Shown: positions 1-11,994 of the stretch, in pieces
Position numbering within the stretch: position 1 is the first letter of the stretch
Layout of the letters: the number at the start of each line of letters is the position of its first letter
Assembly (NCBI GenBank): GCA_963932145.1
Contig: OZ010573.1
Span: forward strand, 29,238,396-29,302,395
Source: Acanthosepion lycidas
Lineage: Eukaryota; Mollusca; Cephalopoda; Sepiida; Sepiidae
Direction of reading: 5' to 3'
Length of the DNA stretch: 64,000 nt
The notes under the pieces: generated by a model
Databases searched by the model: none
Told to the model about the DNA's origin: nothing
The model's input: only the letters and a program-made list of their open reading frames with translations
Made by a program: the position numbers and the translations under genes

Positions 1-537
1 GCTTCTCTTACTTGTGACTAAATGAACTGAGCTTGGCTGAGAAACAAGAAAAAGTTCAATAAACAAAACAATAAATCTATGTAAAGATACATCACCCAGT
101 AAGTGAATCTTTTGATAGAAAAAGTCTCGCAACAAAGAAAGTTACAATTTATTAGCAGGATACCAAATATATATTGTTGCTAAGAATTGGTTTTAGGAAT
201 GTTCTGGAGATATTCAATGAATGGTATAACCACTACATTCCCCTAACATGAGCCAAATTATGCATTAATGGTACATGGTGGAAAGATCTATTAGCATGCA
301 AGATCTTCCACCTGCAAATAACAAAGTGCCATGGACAAGACAGCATGACTCAACATCTCTCCACATATATTCCAACCACTTGTGGAATCGATGACACATC
401 AAGTTGCTGCACTTGTGCAAACTAAAGGGGAGGCCTATATGCTGCCAAGTGCCTAAACTACAACCTTTAGCATGTCAGCATATTATATAAAGTTTTGTCA
501 ACTATAATATGTCACACTTGGAATTAAACAATACTGT
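1..537. other. AT-rich intergenic sequence, nothing recognised
   Basis: No repeat, RNA gene or credible coding frame was seen in this stretch. It is unique-looking AT-rich sequence leading up to the first SINE-A copy. Confidence 0.5.
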
Positions 538-1095
538 ATCTGTCTATATTTCTAAGAAAATTCATAAACTTAAGGAATCAGCACATATGCAAGGCTACAA
601 AAATCTCCTGAGCCGACCAAGCATAGAAATGAATACAATACGGGAACCAGTAATAAGGAGTGCCAGAGAAAAGTGATAACAACAAAAATTGCAATATGAG
701 CTCTGGTAAAAACATGATAACAGCAAAAAATTGCAATATGAGCACTGGTAAAAAATGGTTGCAGAGACATTAGGTTTATAATAGCCAGAAATTCATCCTC
801 AAGAACACATAGCACAGGGGATAAAGGACCCAAAGAGTGTGAGTTCAATACCCGGTTAAGGAAGTTGAAAACTTGGAGAAGGGAATTTACAGGAGATAAC
901 TGACAACAAACATCCTTTAAAACATTGCACATGGAACTAGAACAGTCTACCCCAGTGAGTGAAATAAAAGGTTCAGTTCAACATTCCAACCACCTGAAGA
1001 AGGCCGGAGTGTACAGTGGATGAAACGTTGTAATAAATATGGCGACAAAGATGAGGACAATAGTCCGAATAATTTAAACAATACTACGTCTGCTC
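538..1095 (+). repeat. SINE family A, long copy with hammerhead-like tail
   Basis: A tRNA-like RNA polymerase III promoter is visible: an A-box-like stretch at 809-826 (TAGCACAGGGGATAAAGG) and a B-box-like stretch at 841-852 (GAGTTCAATACC). About 140 bp of body follows, then the family tail with CTGAAGA at 994-1000 and GAAA at 1022-1025. The 5' part holds a roughly 40-bp unit, containing TTGCAATATGAGC, repeated twice. The same order of parts recurs at 6.5, 21.4, 34.8, 49.1, 54.8 and 59.3 kb, which is why it is called as a family. It is non-coding and would depend on a LINE for movement. The exact 5' limit is uncertain. Confidence 0.75.
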
Positions 1096-2074
1096 CTTCC
1101 TACTTTCAAGGTTTTTAAATTATAAAGCATTTAAATTTATTTTACAGTTCAGTTTCAAACATCCTTGTTACAAAGTTTTGACAGCAATAGTAGTAATCTT
1201 TTAAATAGTGCAAGCAAAAAGTAAAAAAACACTCACAATTCCTAAAATACTTCTTAAAATGAAATTCATCTTGTTGTCTTGAGCATCTCTGGAAATGACT
1301 GAGGGACAATTATCAAGTAAACATTTCAGTGCACTCATTTCAACTTCTCCTCACTGAAAATGGGAAGCTCTTGGCAAAATGTCCCTACAGAATCTTCATG
1401 TGTGGTGGAAACACAAGATCTCATGCAAAAATGACAAGTTAAAAACATAAAGGCAAAAGCTATGTTTTTTGACTGATATGAAGAATAATGCTTAAACTCT
1501 AGGTTCCTCAAACAGTAAAAGAAGAAAATCAATCCAATTATCATAAAGAAAGTATGGAAGACTAACCTGAACAAAAACTGAAATTAGGAGTCTTTGGTGC
1601 TGTTTCAAATCTTATCTTAGATGCTAGAATTATTTAGCAGCGATGATTTCTGGAAAGCCAGCTATATAGCTTTAAATTTGTGCTTGCGTAAATAAAGATT
1701 TCCATTGCAATTGAAGATACAATTAGTAAAAAAAAATGTTTATATTTGGCCAACAAGTCAAGTGTTAGCTTGGAGCAAAAATCCAATGAATAAAAATAAG
1801 GATTAAAAAAGAAATGACAAGTAGCTACAAGAACAACTTTTGAGGAAGGATTATCAAAACAAAACAACTGGAAGGGGGAAAAAAATCAAAAGCTACTGTA
1901 CTTGATGGTATAAAAGACCTGCCTACATTTATTTTGATAATATATTATCCATCCTTGCCATTAACATTACAGTATTATGGAGTTCGTTGGCAAGGTACAT
2001 TATTTTTTAAACTAAAATAGACCCAATACAAAACTGGAGAGTCACCAAAAGTGGAGGGTTATAATTTTTATAAT
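1096..2074. other. Intergenic, nothing recognised
   Basis: Only frames shorter than 80 codons without recognisable motifs occur here. No repeat family from elsewhere in the window was matched. Confidence 0.5.
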
Positions 2075-2345
2075 GAATAAGGTGTGAAACATGATTGAAA
2101 TAGGAGATAGTTGGAAGTTAAGACTAGGAGGGGTAAATAATGACTGAGCCTTAACTTCATGAGTTCAGGGAAGAGTCCATATGGAACGGGGTTCCATAAA
2201 ATGATTTTCATGGGAAAAAGCTGTTTGAGTGGAACTTTCTTCATACAATTGGAATATGGATGAAATGAGGTTGATTCAACTCTCTGGAAGTAGCTTGGCA
2301 TGTCCCAGTTGTAAAAGTCTGAACTGGTGGAAGTAAAGAATAAAA
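2075..2345 (-). repeat. LINE-B 3' fragment (jockey/CR1-like)
   Basis: Read on the minus strand this matches the C-terminal region of the reverse transcriptase protein of LINE-B, the family seen at 4.5, 11.8, 31.1, 32.1, 35.2 and 46.2 kb. The match is conserved residues around LWN (written ILWNPVPYGLFPE here), where better copies have LWNSLP followed by CFP. It is a short 5'-truncated and decayed fragment. The family name is judged from protein pattern only. Confidence 0.55.
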
Positions 2346-3692
2346 CTCAGCTGAAGATTTACTGAGGAAATGGTAACAGAGTAGCTGGAAGTTTATAGTA
2401 CTTGGCTAAATATGAGCCTATCAGTTAACTTTGCATATAATAGTTATTTTTTATGCTAACATCTTTTGGGGGAAAGTGGAGATCCCATATGCCATCCAAC
2501 ATTGTAAGTCTGATGTTTAGCTTCGTTTGACACAAAAACTCTGAAGTGGTCATCAGTTTTCATATCAATGCTAACAAGTGTAATACTGGTGACAGCTAAA
2601 TTTCTCACAGTTGTATGAATAAAAACAATGACTCTGCTGATGGTTGAAATAGTTTTGTCATGTATTGTGCCAGTTAATGATTAAGAATAAATCAAGACTT
2701 CAATCTTAAGATAAAACAGTATTTAATTGCAACTGCAAATAAATACTGAACAAGAACAAAGAAGTAAAAGTCAACAAAAGATAATTCACCATTTCAGTGA
2801 ATACTTTGTTAGTAGTGCGGCTCAGTTTAATGTCTGGTAAATCCTAAATCAAAATTATCAACGCACAATAATTCATACTAATTTGACTGGATAGTTCTGC
2901 TCAATACTTAGTCAGTAATCACTGCAGTCAGTAGTCTGAGACCACTATTTTTACACCTGGCGGAAAGCATATATTTATGAGTCCAGAGTGTCACGCTCGG
3001 ACTTCGGTGTCAATAGTTACTCATTTTCTTCCTATATGACAAATAGACCTATTGAGATGATCATAAACAAGAACTCCTCATCCCTTTATATTATATAATA
3101 CAGTATTATGAAGGTAAGAAAGATCCCACTACTTAATAGTCTATGTGTTGTAACCTCGGAAAAAGTTACTGATTAAGAATAACCAAAACAAAGGTTGGCC
3201 ATGAACAATAACATTTATAACAGGAACAATATACAAGATTTGCCAGTGGCATGTAGTAAGTAATCAACTGCTAGTAGTGAGCTAGAAATGAATCCCAAGT
3301 GGAAGACAACATACAGTATATTCTATTGTATTTATACAGATTGGGACATACCCATTATAGTCCATCACTATGGCATCAGGGTAAATAGTAGTTTGCTTAC
3401 CAAACAACGCAATTATAAAATCAGGCAGATTTTAGCTGTTCTTGTGTAGAAAAACAGTTCTTATTAAACAGAGTAGTTCTGATTAAACTGTAGATATATG
3501 TAATATTATGACAGAATTGAATCTGCGCTCAACTTCGAACCAGATCCTGAAGGAAGCCAGACAAATATGTAAGGTTCTATGTCTTGGACAAGGGGCTCCA
3601 TGGAGCCACATGAGAGACTAGTTGAGAGTAACTGATGGAACACTGATGTGAAATAAAAAGTTGTGTTAAATAGAGAGATTCAATTATTTACA
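2346..3692. other. Intergenic, nothing recognised
   Basis: AT-rich sequence without a recognised gene or repeat. Confidence 0.5.
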
Positions 3693-3770
3693 GGCAGACT
3701 ATTGTCTTTATCTTTGTTGTTCTCACATTTCAACCATTGTACCCTTCCAGCCTTCATCAGGTGAATGACT
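3693..3770 (-). repeat. SINE-A tail fragment
   Basis: On the minus strand this holds CTGATGA, then AGGCTGG, a loop, GGTTGAAA, and after that the family's downstream stretch AACAAAGATAAAGACAATAG. Only the tail is present; the tRNA-like part is absent. Confidence 0.6.
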
Positions 3771-3889
3771 ATCCAGGTAAGCTACTAAAGATTCAAGTTT
3801 CATGCTATTCAGTAGTCTGTACATATTTACATTAAGCAACACAATCTACTTCATTACATTTTTTTTCACTAATAGTCACTTAGTAGAAG

Positions 3890-4195
3890 GTTCAAGAGCC
3901 ACTCATGGTAGAGGGTGACTGAATGAGATTGTTGTATGGATGAAGGAGGAAGTAAGTATAGATTATGAGTATATGTAGGATAGATAACGCTTGACTCAGC
4001 CTTCAAGAGGTTAAGACTGTAATGACTGGAGAAGCATCCTTTTGGGAGCCTGTTTCACAAAGTAGCAATTCTTGTGCATAAGCAGTCTGAATGGAACTCT
4101 CTTCTTATCAATGGAATATCAAGGAAATGAGCATGGTGGGTATTAGCTATAAAGGTCTGAACTGGTGGAACTAAGTGCAGATTTTTACATACATA
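3890..4195 (-). repeat. LINE-B 3' fragment
   Basis: The minus strand resembles the LINE-B C-terminal segment near 11.8 kb and 46.3 kb, with the shared wording for the final reverse transcriptase residues (arginine-glycine-cysteine-phenylalanine region) and the 'AGGTAGAGGGT' type sequence on the plus strand. Strongly decayed. Confidence 0.5.
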
Positions 4196-4504
4196 TCTAG
4201 CTTAGTTTGACACAGTGTCACAATAGTGGGTCACACAGTGAAGTGATTTACTTATCACAGCTTGACACAAGGTTATGGAACTGCAGCACACATGAAACTT
4301 GCTACACAAGCAATCTAACTTCATGTGTTTATCATTGTTCTAATACAGGCACCAAAGTCAGATTATAAAATCCAGGTATACCACCAATTTTTAAATAAAG
4401 TTGTCCACACAATGGTCAACCGTACAAAATGCTATGTATTAGCATCCTTGTTTGTACATGCTTATTCATTTAAGAAGTCTTAAATTGGGGTATGCAAAAG
4501 AAAT

Positions 4505-4885
4505 TCAGTGGGTATACTTCCTTGTACCTTTTCTACAAATGTTTTCATGCTAATTGTTCTGATCAGCTTTTCCCTTTGGTACCTTGACTTTGTGAATTTA
4601 AGAGCATGCCAGACTGATCTCATCAATTTACAGTTTAAATTGTTAGATGTAACCCTAAGTTATATGCTGACAGTTTCTTCTGTTGCACTTCTCACTTGTG
4701 GAATTCTGTTCCAGCTTCATGCTTTCCAACCAACTTTGATCAATGTCAGTCATCATCTTCTGGCTCCTTGAATCCTGTTCTCTTTTTATTCTCCTCTCAG
4801 CAGAATAATGTTTCACTCTCAGTAACCCACTGCATCTTTGTGGCTTTATCAGCTTGCATGGGATGAAATGATAATTAAAAATAAC
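4505..4885 (+). repeat. LINE-B 3' end with 3' UTR
   Basis: The last part of the LINE-B reverse transcriptase protein is followed by the family's 3' UTR, which here includes TTTGTGGCTTTATCAGCTTG and ends in GGGATGAAATG. The same UTR end recurs at 33.36-33.45 kb and 46.62-46.72 kb. Frames are broken and only the 3' end is present, as expected from 5' truncation during target-primed reverse transcription. Confidence 0.65.
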
Positions 4886-5034
4886 AGCAGATGTAAGTAT
4901 TACTATAGATATCCAAAATATATTGACTATCCCAAATTACTTTATACCATACTAAACCATCAATTGCCAATGTATTTAAAATGCATATATTTTACCTAAC
5001 TATTGTTAAGTGTTTTAATAGATGATGAAGATGT

Positions 5035-5460
5035 GACAGCCAAGTCCCAAAGTGCATTGGAATAGCAAAAAAAATACTTCCAAAAATTCAGCAAAGTATT
5101 AAGTAACAGAAAATTTCCATGAAAAACAAAGAAGATACTGAACTGCTACGTAATATCAATTCTATATAACAATGAATACTGGACAATTTCCTAACAGATG
5201 AAGAGAAGACTTGCAGAAACAGAGATGTGTCCCTACAGAAAGATGTTGAGAATATCAGAGATGGAGTCTGTAAGCAACAATGAAGTTTTAAAGAAAACAG
5301 AAACAAACAGGACACTTAAACTTAGAATCAGAAAGAGGTAGCTGAAAATTCTAGGAGACATAATAAAGAAAGAGAGCTTACTGAGGAAAGAGGTCCTGGA
5401 GAATGTAACACTCACAGGGCAGAGTGAAGGTAAGAGAAGCAGGAGGAGGCAATGAATTGA
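5035..5460 (+). repeat. LINE-A 3' fragment (RTE-like)
   Basis: The plus strand encodes, with breaks, the C-terminal block common to LINE-A copies: a segment related to LLYGSECWTI, then a run related to LEATEMWFYRRMLRI, then a segment related to LRIRKRQLKFLGHIMRKEGLE. The copy starts well inside the reverse transcriptase gene, so it is 5'-truncated. The most complete member of the family is at 53.9-58.0 kb. Confidence 0.75.
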
Positions 5461-6384
5461 CAATTTAACATTTAGCACTCTGCATCATTTATAATATTAC
5501 TTCCACTTTTACTGTATATGGAATTCCCTCAGAATATAGTGTTTTATATATTAATCCTACATATTTGAAATTACAGTAGTCTGGCTCTCAATTTCAGCCA
5601 AGATTGTTTTAGGTGTTGCTATAGAAGGATATGACTACACAACCAAGAAATTCAAATTAAGCATTAGCAGAATTAACATTTTGCTTGTTGAAAGTAGTCA
5701 CCTGCAAAGTGCTAAAGTTTTTAATGAGTTTTTCTGACAAGGTCAAAGTGGGTTAGTAAAAGGTCAGAAGTTACATCATTGACAACATCCTTGTTGTGTA
5801 GAAGAACTGACTGACCTTCTCTACACTTATTATTGAAACATGGACTCATCCATCCACTATGTGTAGAACGTCTGCTCATGAAACAGTGGCCAAAAGTGGG
5901 TTGCAAAAGTGTAGCACTTTTCACTCTTGTACACTTGTCTCACTGAACTACAGTATTGTCAATACATGTTCCCATGTGATTAAACCTGTCATACACATCA
6001 CTGCCGCTACTGCTAAAAAACCTTACTCACAGCCTAACAAAGATTGCATCCACTGTTTGGTCACCATAAACATTCAACAAGCATTCATAAATGTCAATAG
6101 GTGCAATTTATTTACAAAGATGAATTCAGATACGTATTGTGTTTCATACACACTTTCATATCAGATGTCATTTTACCAGATTGATAAATGAGGCAAAAAG
6201 AAAATTATGTGTTACTGTCAGGGAGGTTCAAATTCTGGACAGAAAAAGAAAAGGGTGTAAAGAAAAAAGTTATAATGTCCCTTATGATATATGATTCTAT
6301 TCTGAAATCACATTTTCCACAGATGTCAAAACTTTAATTCCCTTTAATGACTATACATTGAGTAACACAGGAAATATCAAAAGC
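5461..6384. other. Intergenic, nothing recognised
   Basis: A 110-codon frame at 5859-6191 (plus) has no recognisable domain, and a minus-strand frame overlaps it. No repeat family was matched. Confidence 0.45.
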
Positions 6385-7130
6385 ATAAATATGAACTCGC
6401 TGGAAATTATTTAAAATATCTGTGAAGTGTTTTAACAGATGACAGTAAATGTAATACTGAAATTCCAAGGTGCATTGGAATAACAAAAGAGGCCTTCTAC
6501 AAACTAAGCAAAGTATTAAGAAACAGGAAAATTTTATTAGAAACAAACAGAGTTTCTGTATATATTTCTGAGATGGGGTATTGTAATTATTTATACTATT
6601 TACATTGTTTGAACTGTTGTCCTCATCTTTATTGCCATATTCATGGCCCACTAGATAAAAGTCTTGGTTGAATCCAATGACTTGACCGAAAGAGTTGTGA
6701 GTTCATTACCCGGCTACAGCTGAAGTGAATGAAAATAAACTTGGAGAGCCAAGTTAAAAGGAGATAACTAATACTGAGACATCTCGAAGAGGCATGGCAT
6801 GAGGAACTAGAACAATCTACCCCAGGAGAAGAAATAAAGGGTTCAGTTTGAAATTCCAATCACCTGAAGAAGGCAGGAGCATACAACAGCCAAAACATCA
6901 TGAATATGGCAACAAAGATGAGGACAACAGTCTGGACAATGTAAATAGTGTAAAGATGAGCATGCCGAATTGTTACATAATATCACTCCTTCTATATAGC
7001 AGTGAATGTTGGACAATCTCCTCACAGATGAAGAAGAAACTTGAAGCAACAGAAATGTGGTTCTACAGAAGGATACTGAGAATACCATGGCTAGAACATA
7101 CAAACATGAAGTTTTAAAGAAAAATGGACA
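6385..7130 (+). repeat. LINE-A 3' fragment split by a SINE-A insertion
   Basis: LINE-A sequence runs from about 6385 to 6555 and resumes at about 6957 with the ECWTISSQMKKKLEATEMWF block (frame at 6848-7117). Between them lies a SINE-A copy. The two halves are consecutive parts of the same LINE protein in the same strand, so the SINE landed later. The LINE is 5'-truncated and not intact. Confidence 0.75.
6555..6955 (+). repeat. SINE family A with inverted tail at its 5' end
   Basis: From 5' to 3': an inverted copy of the family tail (6555-6645, with TTGTCCTCATCTTTATTGCC), a tRNA-like region (B box near GAGTTCATTACCC, about 6704), the body with GGAACTAGAACAATCTACCC, then the normal tail with CCTGAAGAAGG near 6865 and AACAAAGATGAGGACAACAG near 6912. 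It interrupts a LINE-A copy. Both ends carry the same roughly 85-bp sequence in opposite orientation. Confidence 0.7.
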
Positions 7131-7249
7131 CAAAAAGTACACTTATATATAGAAATAATCGGAAAAAGGTAGTTGAAATATGTTTTTCTAAGAAATGTTG
7201 TTTAATAGAACTAAGATCAACACAACAGAATATCATCTTTGATGGTGTA

Positions 7250-7375
7250 TATCTTTATTCAAGTGTCTGTGTAACCACTCTGAAGATGGCTCATGTGAGC
7301 CGAAAGCTTAGGTCAAGGAAGAGCTTAATAAAAAAATATCCAAATGTTGAACAATTTTTTGTCTTTATTTTCACT
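7250..7375 (+). repeat. Dispersed repeat C with hammerhead-like motif
   Basis: CTGAAGA at 7280-7286 is followed by one T, a helix GGCTCA / TGAGCC closed by a two-base turn, and GAAA. The downstream part (ATCCAAATGTTGAACAATTT, then TTTGTCTTTATTTTCACTTG) recurs at 47.1 kb, and the motif part also at 23.6 kb. The class of element is unknown. There is no convincing helix I or cleavage triplet at this copy. Confidence 0.6.
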
Positions 7376-7394
7376 TGAAATTATTTGTTACCAT

Positions 7395-7990
7395 AGGGAG
7401 TTTAAAATGGCACATGACCAAACATAATAAACATTGCATTCTGGGTATGACAATAAACTACAACCATGTCCTGGGTAAGATAATAAACTACATCCAACAG
7501 CAAGGCCTCTGATCAGGTGATTTTGAGGAGTGAGGAACCACCTCTAAATTGCTGGTGTTCCCAGTTCCACCATGACCCGGGGTGGTAGCACCTGTTAGGG
7601 TCCCAGCTATTGGCAAATAGTTAACACTCAGATTACATTCATTTCCTGGGTATAACAATAAACTACATCCGTGTCCTGGGTATAACAATAAACTTCATAC
7701 GCATCCTGGGTAAGATAATAAAATATGTTCAACAGCAAGGCCTCTGATAATACATTTTTGAAAAAATAATGTTGCCAGCTGTATGTTTTTGAAAAAAAAA
7801 TAATATCACCAGCTACAGGTTTTAGAAAAATATATTACAAGCTATACGTTTTTGAAAAAATAATATTAGCAGCTATACATTTTTGAGAAAAAAAATATTA
7901 ACAGAAATGGATTTTTGATAAAACAAAAATATTACCGGGGAAAAAAAAAGTTGTCGGCATTGAGGTTGATATGCTGTAAAACAAAACAAA
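7395..7990 (-). repeat. Dispersed repeat D with internal minisatellite
   Basis: Units of roughly 30-40 bp with the pattern 'CAGCTATACGTTTTTGAAAA' are repeated about six times (7750-7935). They are preceded by several copies of a stretch built on CCTGGGTATAACAATAAACT, and by a GC-richer block with CCCGGGGTGGTAGCACCTGT related to that at 10.37 kb. It is inverted relative to the copies at 10.07 and 12.2 kb. No coding capacity was seen; the element class is not recognised. Confidence 0.6.
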
Positions 7991-8729
7991 CCAAACCAAA
8001 CCATAATAAACATTCATTGTCTGTTATATTTAAGAATATGTATTTAAATAATGACTTTTTTTTTAAACATCCTTAATTGAATATCCTTAATTGAATATGA
8101 AAAACAAGGAAAATTTGATTAATTCTTTTAGTTTTTTTATCATTCTTACATTTTTCTGTTTGGTGGGATTAATGGAGTTGTAAGTAGTTTCAGCTACATC
8201 TTTACCTATTTTCATGGGGATTTGTTTTTAAATGTTAATTTCCTTTCATGTTTTGACTGTTTAAGATGTATTTTTTGTGTTATTTTGAATACTAGTAGGA
8301 GTGTTTATTCTGAGCCTTCACTAGATGTCTTTTTATAGGGACGCAACAAACATGAAAAACGTATCTAGAAGTAAAACAGATGCTAAAATTTCCACAATAC
8401 AATGATTATGTGAACAGATATATAATCTTTGATATTAAAGAAATCATTATTATCTAATACTTATCTATGTTTTAACAGAAACAAATCTTTCTGAAACTTA
8501 AATATTAGTATCTTACCAAACTGATATCGCTTCTTGGTCACATTCTGGGATTGGAAGCACAAATTGCCTCAAGTCCAATTCCAGGGGGTCTGTCTCCTCC
8601 AGGCTGCACACTTTTCCATTGGACAAAAAGAAGGGATTGGTCAAGATCAATCCCAGGTGTCCTAGAACAAAGTACTGAAGAAACTGGACAATTTTTGTTG
8701 GTAATTCTATGCATGCATGGGATTCTTAA
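7991..8729. other. Intergenic, nothing firm
   Basis: AT-rich, then a GC-richer block at 8530-8720 with open frames on both strands (about 65 codons each) that resemble nothing recognised. Its position just upstream of the probable LTR may be chance. Confidence 0.4.
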
Positions 8730-9077
8730 TGTCATGAGACCTTACCCATAATAACATAATGGACTATTCCATACATAATAAATACTGCGCCTCAAGAGGA
8801 AGCAGAGAGTTCAGTCTGAAGTCTGGAGAGAGGTCCGTCAGAAGTCTGTCAGTCAGAGTGAGCGAGTCAGTCAGTCAGTCGAGTCAGAGGCAGTCCAAAA
8901 CAGAGTCACGTTCAGACAATTACTACCAAACCTGATTGTTCATACTAACACTTTTCTACTTCTCTGTATATATTCCTGTTTGTAATATATCTGTGTTATT
9001 CCATATCCGCCTTTGAGTTCTTCTTTATTGGTTCTACCTTGGACTATCACCATGGTACAAGGAATCGAACCATAACA
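8730..9077 (+). mobile_element. Probable solo LTR, LTR retrotransposon fossil
   Basis: The block begins TGTCATGAG and ends CCATAACA, the TG...CA form of LTR ends, and is flanked by the direct repeat CTTA (8725-8728 and 9078-9081). It holds an AATAAA-like site near 8777 and a short (AGTC)n run near 8860-8880. No internal retroelement genes flank it, so it would be a solo LTR left by recombination. It is called from ends and flanking repeat only; the family is not determined. Confidence 0.45.
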
Positions 9078-9081
9078 CTTA

Positions 9082-10069
9082 TTTTTATGCATAACCTGTT
9101 GTCTTACTTTAGATTACTTGACTATATTAAGATTGAAACCATTTATCATTACGAATATTATATATTTAGCCAGAAAATATAAGATTTATGTTTTTGTTAG
9201 AAATTTCAAAATAAAACGAAAATTTGTTTTGTCTTATTTTATGACCAGCTAACATTTTAACTCTTTTTATACAATGTCTAACATCACGAATATGCAAATG
9301 CATAAAACTTTAACTCTGTTTAATAATTACATATATGATTTCCTTGAATAAGCACCACACCCCCAACCAATCAAAAAGTAATTTCAAAGAAGTGTAAAAC
9401 TAAACAACCTCACCCAGCATAATAAAAAGATGTTTTTAATTTCAAATAAGTGCCCCTTTCCATACATGTTTTAAGATTTACTTATCTTAAAATGGATGGA
9501 AAAATTAAATTTAGAACCATTTCTCATTAGAGTACTAAGATCGGGAAGTTTTGGATGTATACTGAACATTTATTTTTCTGTCTTGAACTTTCAACTGTTT
9601 CATATTTTGTGTAAATCACCTTTTCATTTGCGTGTTAGTGACAATTTTTTTTTGCATTTTTATTTTTTAAAATTCAGGCTAAATGAAATAGTTATGAATA
9701 GGGTCAAATTTAAATCATCTATCTTCTATATAAATAAAAGTGAAGTGTATGTGTATCCAACCATCTGTCCATCTATTTTCCGGTCTTGGTGAATCATAAA
9801 CAACCTGAAGTAACAGGTAGGTAACTACTGTATTTTCACACAATTTAAAATTAAATAACTCATTTAAAATTAAATTTAAATATCTAACAGAGTGAAAGTT
9901 TTAAAAAACAAGTCTTTATTATAGGTTTAACTTCAATTTCCTTTATCATAACTGCAATTGATATCATTTTATTGAACAATAATTAAAACTTAAGCGAGGC
10001 ATGGTACATAGCTTATAGATTTGTTTTTCTTTTTTTTAGCATGTATACTGTGACATATTCAAAATATCA
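9082..10069. other. Intergenic, nothing recognised
   Basis: T-rich sequence. A 98-codon frame at 9496-9792 has low-complexity composition and no recognisable domain. Confidence 0.5.
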
Positions 10070-10515
10070 CATAGTTTGGTTTGTTTTACGGTATATCAAC
10101 CCCAATGGGTCATTTAATGCCAAAAACTTTTTTTTTCTGATAATATTTTGTTTTGTCAAATCTATTTCTGGTAATATTTTTTTCCTTGAAAATTTATAGC
10201 TGGTTATATTATTTTAAAAAATGTATTGCTGGTAGTAGTTTTTTTTTCATTCAAAAATTCATTTCTGATAATAATGTTTTTACAAAGTATTTCTGGTATT
10301 AAAACCTGTTTTTACAATTTTATAATGCTTTTTACCTCAGTCTCGGGGTTAACTATTTGCCCATAGCTGGGACCTTAACAGGTGCTACCACCCCGGGTCA
10401 GGGTGGTTCCATACTCCTCAAAGCCTCCTGATGAGAGTCCTTACTGTTGGACGTAGTTTATCGTCTTACCCTGTACATGGATGTAGTCTATTGTCATACC
10501 CAGGACAGATCACAT
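10070..10515 (+). repeat. Dispersed repeat D, second copy
   Basis: This is the inverted counterpart of the 7.4-8.0 kb copy. It starts with TTTTACGGTATATCAACCCC, then decayed minisatellite units, then the GC-richer block (GGTGCTACCACCCCGGGTCA) and stretches containing GACGTAGTTTATCGTCTTAC. Confidence 0.6.
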
Positions 10516-10959
10516 AGCTTGGGTCTTTTCAGAGTAACTTTATATAAAGGGATCATAAAGAATGGTGATTTTAAAAGAAAAGAAAAATTGTGTGCAAAAT
10601 TCATGTAAACAAGATCGGTTGTGCATATGAAGAAAGATTATGCTGAATTAAGGTATCAAATAAAGAAAAAATAATTTAATTATTTTTAAAGTCTTATAAA
10701 TTTTACGCAGATAGGACGCTGAAGGTAAAAGGCCAAATGACCAAACATACTCCACCACAGGAGCTAGCCTAAAGTCCACCCAAAGGGTGGCTTCTAGGCT
10801 AGTTCTAAATAAACCAACAGAAATTTGCCTCATTCATTTACTTTATTCAAACTTTCCACTGAAAAATATGAAAACTGACTCTCTCTCATTCATATTTCTC
10901 AAAACTTAATTTGACGCTATTCATAAAAAATAAAATCAATTTCATATCCCCTAATTAAT

Positions 10960-11270
10960 ATCTTTTCATGGACAGAGCTGGTAAGCAACAAAGTAGTCAT
11001 AAAGAAAATGGCAACAGAAAGGACACTTGTACTCAGAATCATAAAGAGACAACTGAGGAAGGAGGTCTTAGTGAATTTAACACTCACAAGATGTATCAAA
11101 GGCAACAAGGACAAGGGAAGGCAGTGACCTATCTGACGAGCTTGTCAGAATCTATGGATAAATGAAGGTGAAAGGACTGACAAAGGGGATAAATATTGTT
11201 AAGAGTTACAAATGATAGGAAGTTGTCCAGAACCATTGTCAATCACAGAACTTAGAAGAAGAATATCTTC
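10960..11270 (+). repeat. LINE-A 3' fragment
   Basis: The plus strand resembles the last part of the LINE-A protein, including segments like LRIIKRQL and VTYLTSL and the tail with TACAAATGATAGGAAGTTGT. Strongly 5'-truncated. Confidence 0.65.
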
Positions 11271-11369
11271 TCAAAGGTTCACTGAATATTTCATTTAATT
11301 CCCAGTTTGGGGCTGCAATCTATTGTTTTAATATTCCCTTTTTTTTAGTGCTTATGCCCATCGTAAGTA

Positions 11370-11449
11370 TTAGGTTGGTGCAAAAATAATGTCGTTTTCT
11401 CACATATGTTACTATGTGAGAAAACGACATCATTTTTGCACCAACCTAA
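11370..11449. mobile_element. 80-bp palindromic mariner-type MITE (MADE1-like)
   Basis: The ends are TTAGGTTGGTGCAAAAATAA and its reverse complement, the whole 80 bp is a near-perfect palindrome, and TA flanks both sides (11368-11369 and 11450-11451). The terminal sequence strongly resembles mariner ends such as those of the human MADE1 MITE, also 80 bp. It has no coding capacity; a mariner transposase acting in trans would have moved it. Five more copies lie in this window. Confidence 0.9.
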
Positions 11450-11774
11450 TATTTCAGAATCCTAATATATTTTAAAGATCTACTATGTCTTGGTGAAAAA
11501 GGCTTTGACACTCTTGTTTGAAAATATCTTAATTTTATAATTTCTAAAGAATAAACAGAACCAGAGATAAAGATAACTGTCCCAAATGCTTCAATTATGA
11601 GCGATTTTCCAATAAGTGTCCCTCTTGAAGAAGCACCACCCTTGAATAAACACCATCTTAAAGATCCAATTTCTAAATAAGTACTTTGGGCACTTATTCG
11701 AGTAAATTTCACAAAGCTAATAAGAAATTTGAAATTTGACTGTTTTTGCTGGAATCCATGTTTTCTTTCTCTTT

Positions 11775-11955
11775 ATTTATTTTGTTACAATGATGTTCAC
11801 CCTGTACAAGACCCAAGAGCCACTCGAGGTAGAGGGTTACAGAATAAGAGGCACAGTTTATGGGGAGAAGATAACGATTGACCCTATACTTGAACAGGTT
11901 AAGATTGTAGGGATTAGGAAAGCATCCTCTTGAGAGTAGTTTCCACAAAGCAGCA
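11775..11955 (-). repeat. LINE-B 3' fragment
   Basis: The minus strand encodes a recognisable LINE-B C-terminus, with RGCFPNPYNLNLFKYRVNRY as the clearest segment. It ends near the residues LVQGEHHCNKIN, which recur in the family. Truncated at the 5' side. Confidence 0.7.
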
Positions 11956-11994
11956 GTTCATGGGATAAGCTGTCCAGAGAAAACTTTGCTCTCC

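Noticed and set aside
994-1040. SINE-A tail at this copy as an active hammerhead ribozyme
   Set aside because: Helix II is disrupted (GGCC faces GGAT) and the flanks of the core do not pair as helix I. Only a weak GTA triplet with a two-pair helix III could be drawn.
5859-6191. A 110-codon plus-strand frame
   Set aside because: No start context, domain or repeat similarity was seen, and an opposite-strand frame overlaps it. Frames of this length are expected by chance in 64 kb.
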